A stretch of DNA of 64,000 nt from Candidatus Gastranaerophilales bacterium (GTDB lineage: Bacteria > Cyanobacteriota > Vampirovibrionia > Gastranaerophilales > Gastranaerophilaceae), in the NCBI GenBank assembly GCA_944324825.1, contig CALUXU010000009.1, positions 18,960 to 82,959 on the forward strand, in the 5' to 3' direction. The notes below the pieces were generated by a model. The model was given only the letters and a program-made list of their open reading frames with translations. It was not told where the DNA came from and did not search any database. The position numbers and the translations under genes are program-made. Numbering within the stretch: position 1 is the first letter of the stretch; each line of letters starts with the position of its first letter. Positions 33,807 to 41,769 of the stretch are shown here, piece after piece.

Positions 33807-34997
33807 CTAGAATCCTTGATTAATAAAAGTTTTAACTTTAATTTGTCCTTCGACTTTGGTATCAGGCGGCAGGTTGAAATCGGAATAATCTTCTATAAAT
33901 TCTATTTTAATCTGGTATGCCGGCTCAAAATTGGTTGTAACCTGCCCGTTAGCATCTACTTGTGCAACCTGTTCATCGGCTTTAACCTGATAAACTTTTG
34001 CGGTTGTATCAACGGAGGTGACTTGACCTTTAAACGTTCTGTGTTTATATCCCGGGATTTTAATTTTTACAAACTGTCCTACCTGTACTTTCCCAAGTTG
34101 TGAAGGATGGACTCTTGCAATTACCCAGACTTGTTTTGGTATAAGAGTGCACAAAACATCTGACGGGTTAACAATATCTCCCTGAGCGATGGAAATTCCG
34201 GAAATTATTCCGTCCTGCGGTGCAAAAACTTTTGTACACGAAAGGTTAAGTTTAACCTCTTCTTCCATTGCTTGAATATTTTTAATTTCTTTTTGGACTG
34301 ATTCAACCGTATCATTGGAAACATCTATTTTTGATTTATCAATATTAGGCTTTGGAATATTAATATCAACAGTTCCCGGTTTTTCTTGCGGATTATTACT
34401 TACTGCTGTATCTGACATATTTTGAACAGAATCGCCCATTGCTATTTTTTTTCTTGTCAAATTTGTTTGTGCAACATCTTCCGGAATATATGTTCTTGAA
34501 TAATTTGTAAAATTATTTTCTCCTTGTGCGTAAGAAGGCGGACGTCCGACCATATTATCTTGTTTTGTTTCCGTTACTCGGGTTGTTGTATTATTTGCCC
34601 CTTCTATTGTTTTCCCTGCATTTTCACCTTCTGCTGCCAAGTCCTCCGGCAGTGGTGCATTAGTCAGAATACGAAGTTTTTCTTTATATATTTCAAGGTC
34701 AGTTTCAAGCTTTATTAGCTCTTGTTCATAGTCTTTCGGATCAATTTCCATTAAAAGGTCGCCTTTTCTAACCTCTTGATCCTTCATGATGTATGAATGT
34801 AAGATTTGACCGCTTGCTCTTGAGGTTACATTAATAAGGTGCCCGTCAATGACAGCTTCGGTTGTATGAACATACATAATCGGTACAATAAAGAATAAGT
34901 AAACCCCGAAAATTATAATTGCTGCAAGTGCTAAAATATCAAGGTTATAATCATCAATAATATCGTTGATAACAGTTCTAAGTTCTGATAAAGACAT
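33807..34997 (-). CDS. HlyD/EmrA-family membrane fusion protein
   Basis: 396 residues. One membrane segment near 18-38 (ILALAAIIIFGVYLFFIVPI) is followed by a biotinyl-lipoyl-like half (INVTSRASGQILHSYIMKDQEVRKGDLLMEID), a helical hairpin with a low-complexity Asn/Pro/Thr-rich insert (about 110-225), and the second lipoyl half with beta-barrel (CTKVFAPQDGIISGISIAQGDIVNPSDVLC). Such adaptors link inner-membrane exporters to the envelope. No ABC or MFS partner is adjacent; it is the third gene of a minus-strand group with two uncharacterised genes. Confidence 0.88.
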   Translation of the reverse strand: MSLSELRTVINDIIDDYNLDILALAAIIIFGVYLFFIVPIMYVHTTEAVIDGHLINVTSRASGQILHSYIMKDQEVRKGDLLMEIDPKDYEQELIKLETDLEIYKEKLRILTNAPLPEDLAAEGENAGKTIEGANNTTTRVTETKQDNMVGRPPSYAQGENNFTNYSRTYIPEDVAQTNLTRKKIAMGDSVQNMSDTAVSNNPQEKPGTVDINIPKPNIDKSKIDVSNDTVESVQKEIKNIQAMEEEVKLNLSCTKVFAPQDGIISGISIAQGDIVNPSDVLCTLIPKQVWVIARVHPSQLGKVQVGQFVKIKIPGYKHRTFKGQVTSVDTTAKVYQVKADEQVAQVDANGQVTTNFEPAYQIKIEFIEDYSDFNLPPDTKVEGQIKVKTFINQGF

Positions 34998-35000
34998 AGT

Positions 35001-35414
35001 TTATACCAAATTCATAATAAAAGATGCTTCTGCTTTCCCTAAATCAATCATACTGAAGGCTTTATCAGTATCTGTTGTTATTTCAATCCAGTCATCCGAG
35101 TCGTAATGTTCGTCCGAATTAAATTGATTTTTAAAAAGCAGGTTATAAAGAGCGGTAATATCATTATTCTCTTGTATTCCGTCTTTAAGTGTTAACAGAT
35201 AGAATTTATTAACATTTTTCATATACAGCCCGACGGTTATTTTGCCGGAATTTTTGATTTCTTCAAGAAACTTATCCATCATTTCAAATTTGTTCTGTCC
35301 GTTGAAGGTATAATCTTCAAGATCAAAATATTTTTTCGCGGATTCAAGAATCATATATGGCTGAAACCATTTGGTTACGATTCTGTGTCCTTTTTCTGTT
35401 AAAAGTTTGTCCAT
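35001..35414 (-). CDS. Hypothetical protein upstream of the HlyD-like gene
   Basis: 137 residues from ATG at 35414 (MDKLLTEKGHRIVTKWFQPY); a GTG start ten codons earlier is possible. No signal peptide or membrane segment. It appears as a small alpha/beta protein (TVGLYMKNVNKFYLLTLKDG, DDWIEITTDTDKAFSMIDLG). I recognise no family. It lies 3 bp before the HlyD-like gene and 37 bp after the signal-peptide protein, so a shared function in export is plausible but unproven. Confidence 0.6.
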   Translation of the reverse strand: MDKLLTEKGHRIVTKWFQPYMILESAKKYFDLEDYTFNGQNKFEMMDKFLEEIKNSGKITVGLYMKNVNKFYLLTLKDGIQENNDITALYNLLFKNQFNSDEHYDSDDWIEITTDTDKAFSMIDLGKAEASFIMNLV

Positions 35415-35451
35415 TGTTAAAAACCCTATTTGAAATAAGTACACTTTTATT

Positions 35452-36099
35452 TTAGTTTACTTGTTTCAAAATAACAAGGACATCTTCCAGTTCTTGTCTT
35501 AAATACTCGAGTTGTTGATTGACGTTATCCGGTGCGTAGATTGCTCCTGATGACTGGTATGCAAGGTATTTATTATATCTCTCGGCTTCTGAGCGAAGTG
35601 TTGCGATTGATTTTGCATGCGTTCCTAAAGGCATGAGCTTTGTAAATGACATGTAATAACTTTCCGGTTTCCCTTCGTATTTTCGTCTTAGGGCGTCTAT
35701 ATTCAGATACAACACGTCAGCTTTTGCTACAAAAACCTGCGGAGTCATTTCATCTTCTATTCCTGCCAAAAGTTGTTCTATCAGCGGCACAATTCTTGCT
35801 ACATCGCTCATATATTGGGAGTGTTTATCCTGCTTGTACATAATATTTATAAATGCAGGGTTATCTTTTGGAACCGGTCTTAGTTCGTCCGGGTCATCAA
35901 ATCCTTCCTGCGCTTCAAATACAGGAGTTGCTTCCGTTGGTGTTGAAGGCTGGAATTTTGCCGTAACATCCGGCAGTGTTCCGATATACCCTTTTTGTGA
36001 TTGTATGTTCATTGAATCAACAGTGTTATCGACTGTTTTAGAGTATACGGGTACTGATATCAGAAATATGGTTAAAATTATCGATAATAACTTCTTCAT
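35452..36099 (-). CDS. Exported hypothetical protein
   Basis: 215 residues from ATG at 36099, where MKKLLSIILTIFLISVPVYS is a clear signal peptide. A longer frame to 36204 overlaps the trpS promoter and is rejected. The mature part has a Pro/Thr-rich linker (KFQPSTPTEATPVFEAQ) and a helical domain (about 95-215) with MSDVARIVPLIEQLLAGI and YLRQELEDVLVILKQV. No family is recognised. It heads the three-gene minus-strand group that ends with the HlyD-like adaptor and is divergent from trpS. Confidence 0.65.
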   Translation of the reverse strand: MKKLLSIILTIFLISVPVYSKTVDNTVDSMNIQSQKGYIGTLPDVTAKFQPSTPTEATPVFEAQEGFDDPDELRPVPKDNPAFINIMYKQDKHSQYMSDVARIVPLIEQLLAGIEDEMTPQVFVAKADVLYLNIDALRRKYEGKPESYYMSFTKLMPLGTHAKSIATLRSEAERYNKYLAYQSSGAIYAPDNVNQQLEYLRQELEDVLVILKQVN

Positions 36100-36195
36100 A
36101 TATATGATTATACTGATAATTATTGAAAAATCATCCACTAATAATTTTAAATTGATATTTTTGTGTATAATAAAAATACAAAGTGAGGTTAAAGT

Positions 36196-37197
36196 ATGAA
36201 GCAAAGAATTATGTCAGGCATGCGCCCTACGGGTAAATTACATTTAGGACACTATTTGGGGGTTATTGATAACTGGGTTAAATTACAGGACGAATATGAA
36301 TGTTTTTATCAGATAGCTGACTGGCATGCACTCACTACAAAATATGACAGCACCTCTGATCTCAAACAAAATATAATAGATGTTGTTTCGGATTGGCTGG
36401 CGGCAGGTCTTGACCCTGAAAAATCCACTATATATGTACAATCTCTTGTTCCGGAGACTGCCGAATTACATATTTATTTGAGTATGATTACTCCGCAAAA
36501 CTGGGTGGAGCGTGATCCGACATTAAAAGATATGGCTAAAATCCTGAAATCAAAAGAAGGTTTTGGAACTCAGGTCAATTATGGGCTTATGGGCTACCCT
36601 GTTTTGATGACAGCGGATATTTTGTTATTTAATGCAGACTTTGTCCCGGTTGGGATTGATCAGGTGGCTCACGTTGAACTTACCCGTGATATAGCAAGAA
36701 GATTCAATTTTATATACAAAACGGATTTCTTTAAAGAGCCGCAGCCAAAACTTAATAACTGTTCTTTAATCTGCGGACTTGACGGGAATAAGATGGGAAA
36801 ATCATTCCATAATGATATAAAAATTTCCGATACGGATGAAGTTACTGCGAAAAAAGTTATGACGGCAATTACTGACAGAAGCCGTATCAGAAAAGATGAT
36901 TTAGGTCATCCTGACGAATGTGAAGTTGCGTTCAAATACTGGAAAATATTTGGTACGGAAGAAGAAATTGCAGCAGTCAGAGAGGAATGTGAAAAAGGAC
37001 TCAGAGGGTGCGCTCAATGTAAACGTGAACTCGGGGCTAAGATTAATGCAAGAATGGCAGATATCAGAGAAAAGAGAAGATATTTTGAAGCACACCCTGA
37101 AGTTGTTGACAAAATTATCCGCGAAGGCTCTGAAAAAGCCAGAGTTGAAGCTAAGAAAACAATCGATAAAGTAAGAAATATTATCGGTATGTACTAG
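36196..37197 (+). CDS. trpS: Tryptophanyl-tRNA synthetase
   Basis: 333 residues, normal for the class Ic enzyme. The HIGH-like motif is in GMRPTGKLHLGHYLGV at the N-terminus and the KMSKS-like motif is KMGKS in GLDGNKMGKSFHND near residue 198. NYGLMGYPVLMTADILLF and VPVGIDQVAHVELTRDIA are also diagnostic. TATAAT lies about 30 bp upstream and GAGGTTAAAGT precedes the ATG. Confidence 0.97.
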   Translation: MKQRIMSGMRPTGKLHLGHYLGVIDNWVKLQDEYECFYQIADWHALTTKYDSTSDLKQNIIDVVSDWLAAGLDPEKSTIYVQSLVPETAELHIYLSMITPQNWVERDPTLKDMAKILKSKEGFGTQVNYGLMGYPVLMTADILLFNADFVPVGIDQVAHVELTRDIARRFNFIYKTDFFKEPQPKLNNCSLICGLDGNKMGKSFHNDIKISDTDEVTAKKVMTAITDRSRIRKDDLGHPDECEVAFKYWKIFGTEEEIAAVREECEKGLRGCAQCKRELGAKINARMADIREKRRYFEAHPEVVDKIIREGSEKARVEAKKTIDKVRNIIGMY

Positions 37198-37239
37198 AAC
37201 TCTTTGAAAAAAATGATATAATTATAAAAAGAGGTTTTT

Positions 37240-37935
37240 ATGAAAAAGATATTGTTAATTTTTGCTATATTTCTTGCGACAACGTGTACAGCTTTAGCTG
37301 AGGATATGAAGGTTATGGCATTGACGGATTTTTCAACGGCTGCTCCGAAAGAAATTCAGGTTAAAGTTATGGAATCTATGCAGCTTGATGAGGGTATCGA
37401 TATTCCAGCAGGTTCTATTGTTACCGGAAATATGATTGATGTTATTCCGGCGAAAAGATTAAAACGGGATGCAACGTTTTCTTTTATGCCGACAAGCTAT
37501 AAAACACCTAACAATGAAAGATACAAAATTAACAAAAAATATATAGGTAAATTCTCACCGAAGTTTGAATTGGACAAAGGCGGACTTGCCAAAAGCGCTG
37601 CATTGTCTGTCGGAGATGTGCTTTTGAGCGGGTTTAGTACAGGCTATCATGCGATAGAAGGTGCGGTTAAAGATGAAAAAGGCAACAGATTATTTTCTGC
37701 CGTAAATAATGTTTACCAAAACTCCTTCTTCTCATACGTAGAAAAGGGCGGTGATACTTATATCAAAGCAGAGTCGCTTTTCTCATTCAAGTTTAAAGAT
37801 CCTGATAAAGATGAAGAAGCCGGAGCTGCCAATAACGAGCCGGCTGTAACAAAAATGGAAGCACCTAAAGTTGAGGATGTACCGGGGATTGACAGTGATT
37901 CCCTTCCAATGCCGAAAAATTGTCCGCGTTATTAA
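37240..37935 (+). CDS. Exported hypothetical protein
   Basis: 231 residues. A signal peptide (MKKILLIFAIFLATTCTALA) is followed by a mainly beta-strand region. KVMESMQLDEGIDIPAGSIVTGNMIDVIPAKRLKRDATFSFMP reads like a protein that sets limits of secreted or surface material, but no family is recognised. The C-terminal 45 residues are low-complexity and acidic/Pro-rich. AGAGGTTTTT precedes the ATG and a TATAAT box lies at about 37217. Gene order (after trpS, before the lytic transglycosylase) suggests an envelope role. Confidence 0.6.
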   Translation: MKKILLIFAIFLATTCTALAEDMKVMALTDFSTAAPKEIQVKVMESMQLDEGIDIPAGSIVTGNMIDVIPAKRLKRDATFSFMPTSYKTPNNERYKINKKYIGKFSPKFELDKGGLAKSAALSVGDVLLSGFSTGYHAIEGAVKDEKGNRLFSAVNNVYQNSFFSYVEKGGDTYIKAESLFSFKFKDPDKDEEAGAANNEPAVTKMEAPKVEDVPGIDSDSLPMPKNCPRY

Positions 37936-38071
37936 TTACGGATTTCAAAATGTTTGATGCGATTTCGGAACGGTTTACAAAATTTTGTTTGCGTACGGTT
38001 TTGGAACCTAAAACCAATCTGTCCGGATCTAAAATGTAATTTTTTATAACTGTTGATTTATTTTTTGTCAT
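37865..38071 (-). CDS. Possible small protein (weak)
   Basis: 68 codons on the minus strand starting MTKNKSTVIKNYILDPDRLV. The first 50 residues have a natural-looking composition. The last 23 codons overlap the end of the plus-strand gene and look like shadow sequence. GGAG lies very close to the ATG. A TTGCAG-N17-TTATTT promoter-like pair is upstream. Kept only as a possibility. Confidence 0.25.
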   Translation of the reverse strand: MTKNKSTVIKNYILDPDRLVLGSKTVRKQNFVNRSEIASNILKSVINNADNFSALEGNHCQSPVHPQL

Positions 38072-38164
38072 ACTCCATGCTAAAATAATCTTGTGGTATA
38101 TTAATCTGCAAAAAGTCTAAATAAACGGTAATATTGAGATAAATAGCATTTGAGATAAAGTTTT

Positions 38165-40075
38165 ATGACAAAAGAAAAAATATTTTTAACTATATTACTT
38201 GCTGTTGTATGTCTTTTTTCTGCAATAACTGTTAATAAAAAACTTACGGAAAATGATGATATGGCAAAGTATAAACAAGCCATAGAGCTTTATCAGAAAA
38301 ATGAGTTTGATAAAGCGTATAATTATTTTTCACAAATATCAAGATTTTCTGTTTTAAAACCGGCGGCACTATTTAGAGAAGCAAGATGCGCGCAAAGCTC
38401 GGGAAATATTCAAGCTGCAATGAGAAATTACAGTATCCTTTTGAAAAGGTTTCCTAATTCTTCTCTTTATCCGATAAGCGAATATAATCTTGCAGTCCTT
38501 TTATTTGACAGAAAAGATTATTTCGCGGCGAAAAGACATTTTAATCATTTGATAAATAAATTTGGTGATACGGAAGTTGCGATTGCTTCTAAGTATTATC
38601 TCGGGATTATAAATAATGACTCTCAACTATTAATTGAATACTTGGGACTTTCTCCAAACGGCAGGCATGCTCAAAACGCAATTGATATTTTATCTCAACA
38701 GGATATTAAATTTACAAATGAAGAAAATCTTGTAATTGCAAATTCCTATCTTGCGACGGATAATTATGCTAATGCCCTAAATTATTACCAAAAAACAAGT
38801 CTTCCGTACAGCTGGTGCGGATATGCAAGGACACTGTATAAACTCGGGAAATGGAATGAGGCTAAGAGTATAACCGTTAAAGGTTTACAACTTTATTCAT
38901 CTTTTGCTGAATCTAAATGTATTTATGAAAATATTGATAGTTTTATATCATTATCGGATTCAAAGCTAACAACTCTAAAATACCTTTACAGTATTAATCC
39001 AAAGGCTAAGGGTGCGGATTATATATTATATCTGACTGCAAAATATTCCCCGTCTTCCGAAACACCTTATATTTATGAGCAGCTTTATAAAAAATTCCCT
39101 GACGGTCAATTTTCGGGTGAAGCGTTATACAAAACATTTTATTCAAAAATAAATCAGGATAAATATGATACGGCATTAAAACTTGGCAGGATACATCTTT
39201 CAAGATTCAGTAATACAAATTCGGCACCTGCTGTTATGTATTGGATGGCTAAAATCTACGACAAAAAACAAATGTACGATATGGCAAAAAGTTACTACAA
39301 GGGTGTTTTATCAAAATACCCTGACAGTTATTACGCACTGAGAGCGAATGCAAAACTTCATCAGGGTCATAAAATGCTTGAAGATAGAGAATTGTGTACA
39401 AAACCGGTTGTATTCCCGACAAAAAATAAATCAGAAGCAGATCTTGCCATAAAACTTGCTCAACTCGGGGATTATGATTTTGTAAAAGAATTATATAAAA
39501 ACGATGAATTTGTACAAAGCTGGATTGAGTATCAGCAGGGGAATTACACCCATTCTGCATTTATAGCAAGAGAAGCTATGGACAAACTGGAAATAAAACC
39601 TGATTTTAAAGATACAAGATGGCGGCTTGTATATCCGCTGCATTACTATAACTATGTTCAAAAATACTCACAGGACGAAAATCCCATTATTATTCAGGCA
39701 ATTATAAAAGAAGAAAGCCATTTTAATCCTGGTGCAAAGAGTCCTGTCGGCGCTGTGGGATTAATGCAGCTTATGCCTGCAACCGCAAACGAAATTGCGA
39801 ATGCGTACGGCTTACCTAATAACCTTTATAATCCGGAATATAATATTCACCTCGGCTGTCTTTATTACGGTAAAATGCGTAAAAGCTTGAATGATAAAGA
39901 TATGTCTGCAATTATGGCGTATAATGGCGGTTGGGCTGCCGTAACCAGATGGAAAAATAAACTGAATTATGATGACATAGATGACTTTGTCGAAAAAATT
40001 CCGTACCCTGAAACACAAGATTACCTCAAAAAAGTCCTCAGAAGTTACTGGAATTACTCAAATATATACAAATAA
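38165..40075 (+). CDS. Soluble-type lytic murein transglycosylase with TPR repeats
   Basis: 636 residues. An N-terminal hydrophobic segment (IFLTILLAVVCLFSAITV) acts as a signal or anchor. Tetratricopeptide-like helical repeats fill about 30-480 (for example YKQAIELYQKNEFDKAYNYF and YDMAKSYYKGVLSKYPDSYYAL). The C-terminal SLT domain has IKEESHFNPGAKSPVGAVGLMQLMPATA with the catalytic Glu, then NIHLGCLYYGKM and IMAYNGGWAAV. It cleaves peptidoglycan glycan strands to give anhydromuropeptides, in line with Slt70. A periplasmic or envelope location is expected. Confidence 0.93.
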   Translation: MTKEKIFLTILLAVVCLFSAITVNKKLTENDDMAKYKQAIELYQKNEFDKAYNYFSQISRFSVLKPAALFREARCAQSSGNIQAAMRNYSILLKRFPNSSLYPISEYNLAVLLFDRKDYFAAKRHFNHLINKFGDTEVAIASKYYLGIINNDSQLLIEYLGLSPNGRHAQNAIDILSQQDIKFTNEENLVIANSYLATDNYANALNYYQKTSLPYSWCGYARTLYKLGKWNEAKSITVKGLQLYSSFAESKCIYENIDSFISLSDSKLTTLKYLYSINPKAKGADYILYLTAKYSPSSETPYIYEQLYKKFPDGQFSGEALYKTFYSKINQDKYDTALKLGRIHLSRFSNTNSAPAVMYWMAKIYDKKQMYDMAKSYYKGVLSKYPDSYYALRANAKLHQGHKMLEDRELCTKPVVFPTKNKSEADLAIKLAQLGDYDFVKELYKNDEFVQSWIEYQQGNYTHSAFIAREAMDKLEIKPDFKDTRWRLVYPLHYYNYVQKYSQDENPIIIQAIIKEESHFNPGAKSPVGAVGLMQLMPATANEIANAYGLPNNLYNPEYNIHLGCLYYGKMRKSLNDKDMSAIMAYNGGWAAVTRWKNKLNYDDIDDFVEKIPYPETQDYLKKVLRSYWNYSNIYK

Positions 40076-40147
40076 TTTGTACATGATTTGAATAATATGC
40101 TATAATTTTATCGTCATTTCTCTTGGGGATTTACATAAGGAGATTAT

Positions 40148-40873
40148 TTGAGGCATTATATTTTTACAGATGAAAGTAATACTGACCAGGCTAGATTTAT
40201 GTTAATCGGCGGGATATGGGTTGATGAAGCAACTCTTCAAGCAGTTAATAAAGAATGTGCTGAGTACAAAAAATCTATTGGTTGGAAAGAAGATACAAAA
40301 TTTAACTGGAAAAAAATATCGAAACAGGCTTTAGAAAAATATTACGGGTTTATTGATATTTTTTTTAAGTATAATCTTAGGTTTAATTGTATTGTTGTCG
40401 ATTCAAAAGAGATAAGTCTTAAAGATAATTTGTACAATGACTCTGAATTAGGTTTTTATGTTTTTTATTATATGTTATTGCAAGAAAATTCCTTAGAAAA
40501 TACTGATTATTATATATTAATGGACAGAATGACTATTAGAAGAAAAAATATTCTGGAGAAGATTAAATATTGGCTTATAACTCCTTATATGGGGAAAGAG
40601 AAACCAAAGGAAATAATAAATGTAAGAACAATCGAATTTGTTGATTCAAAAAAATACAATATTATTCAAATGGCGGATTTATTACTAGGTGCTATTGGCT
40701 CTCATTATAACCATAGACATATGAAGCCGAATATTGCTCAGCACAAAAAAGATTTTGCCCAGTATATAGCAAAACATCTGGGAAAAAATGATTTAATTTT
40801 TCATACAGAAAAAGCTGGTTATAAAAATATAAATATTTGGTTATTTGAAAGCCCTTCAAAAATAAAAATATAA
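40148..40873 (+). CDS. DUF3800-domain protein
   Basis: 241 residues from a TTG start with AAGGAG 5 nt upstream. It opens RHYIFTDESNTDQARFMLIGGIWVDE, with the Asp-Glu-Ser typical of DUF3800, and later has YYILMDRM and IIQMADLLLGAIG with the conserved Asp. The fold is predicted RNase H-like, and members are often found in mobile or defence regions; the biochemical role is not established. An 81-bp imperfect palindrome begins within its stop codon. Confidence 0.82.
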   Translation: MRHYIFTDESNTDQARFMLIGGIWVDEATLQAVNKECAEYKKSIGWKEDTKFNWKKISKQALEKYYGFIDIFFKYNLRFNCIVVDSKEISLKDNLYNDSELGFYVFYYMLLQENSLENTDYYILMDRMTIRRKNILEKIKYWLITPYMGKEKPKEIINVRTIEFVDSKKYNIIQMADLLLGAIGSHYNHRHMKPNIAQHKKDFAQYIAKHLGKNDLIFHTEKAGYKNINIWLFESPSKIKI

Positions 40874-40948
40874 CGCCCCTATGCCTACAAATCCCTTGAT
40901 TTCAAGGACCTTAGATTATCCAAGGCTTTCAGCATAAAAGCGTTATAT
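40868..40948. repeat. attC-like 81-bp imperfect palindrome at the end of the DUF3800 gene
   Basis: ATATAACGC (40868-40876) and GCGTTATAT (40940-40948) are a perfect 9-bp inverted repeat. Inside are CTATGC facing GCATA, and a CCTTG-ATTT-CAAGG hairpin. The stop codon TAA lies inside the left arm, as in integron cassettes. The core triplets AAC and GTT are present, but each flank has one mismatch to the usual attC consensus, and no integron integrase is seen. Confidence 0.35.
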
Positions 40949-40999
40949 AATTATTATTACTTATTTCATGCATTAATTCAATAGTCGTCATGTATGATT

Positions 41000-41027
41000 T
41001 TTACACAACTTCATGAAGTTGTGTAAA
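41000..41027. repeat. Perfect 28-bp palindrome
   Basis: TTTACACAACTTCA followed by its exact reverse complement, with no loop. There is no T-run after it. It may be a dimeric protein operator or the base of a cruciform. It lies between the DUF3800 and MarR-like genes. Confidence 0.75.
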
Positions 41028-41114
41028 TATTTTGCAAATAGATATTGTTAACTTTTGTAAAGAATTTTGCCAGTAGTGAAATTGGGAGGTTAGTATATAC
41101 TTTATATATATGTA

Positions 41115-41209
41115 ATCAATAAGAGAGCAAATAAAAAGATTTTTTATATACCCTAATTCCCTTCCTAATTCTAGTTTTACTCCTCATAATTGTTAGAGGA
41201 GTTTTTTTT
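41115..41209 (+). ncRNA. Candidate small RNA or leader ending in an intrinsic terminator
   Basis: A weak promoter-like TTGGGA-N17-TATATA precedes it. A stretch with C-rich patches (ACCCTAATTCCCTTCC) runs into the terminator ACTCCTC/GAGGAGT (41179-41202) followed by eight T residues. No ORF is seen. The C-rich single strand could pair with ribosome binding sites. Alternatively it is the 3' end of an unrecognised transcript. Confidence 0.4.
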
Positions 41210-41276
41210 ATGCGAAAAACATTTTTTAAATAAAAAATTCTATAGAATTCTACCTATTTTATGATAAAATTAGGTT

Positions 41277-41711
41277 ATGAATGAAGAAAAAACTTGCAGT
41301 TATTTTATCAGAAATATTGCGCATACAATTAAGTGTTTGCAGGATAAATGCCTTGTTCATTACGGACTGACGAACCAACAGGCACGATTATTGGGAGAGA
41401 TTATTAAACTTTCTAGAACAAAGAAGGTATTTGGCAGAAAAGAGCTTGAAAACCGTCTTAATTTGAAGGGGCCTTCTGTTACAAGTCTTTTGCACGGGCT
41501 TGAGAAAAAGAAACTCATTGAAACAGAATCTAATAACAATGATGCAAGAAGAAAAACATTAAAACCGACAGAAGAAGGCAAAAAATTGATTAAGCAAATG
41601 GATTTGGTTTTTGAAGCAACCGAAAACCAGCTTACGGATAGGCTTGAGGAAGATGAAATCAAAAAATTTAAGGAATATCTTGAAGTTGCCTATGAAAATA
41701 TGAAGGAATAG
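41277..41711 (+). CDS. MarR-family transcriptional regulator
   Basis: 144 residues. A winged helix-turn-helix occupies about 30-105: LTNQQARLLGEIIKLS, LENRLNLKGPSVTSLLHGLEKKKLI and the wing TESNNNDARRKTLKPTEEGK. Helices at both ends form the dimer interface. MarR proteins bind palindromic operators and respond to small ligands. An extended -10 box TGATAAAAT ends 6 nt before the ATG, predicting a leaderless mRNA. The perfect palindrome at 41000-41027 is a candidate site of action. Confidence 0.9.
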   Translation: MNEEKTCSYFIRNIAHTIKCLQDKCLVHYGLTNQQARLLGEIIKLSRTKKVFGRKELENRLNLKGPSVTSLLHGLEKKKLIETESNNNDARRKTLKPTEEGKKLIKQMDLVFEATENQLTDRLEEDEIKKFKEYLEVAYENMKE

Positions 41712-41769
41712 TCACTTAACTAGCGGATAGCTTAACATTATAATTTGGTATATAATTATAACGTTTAAA

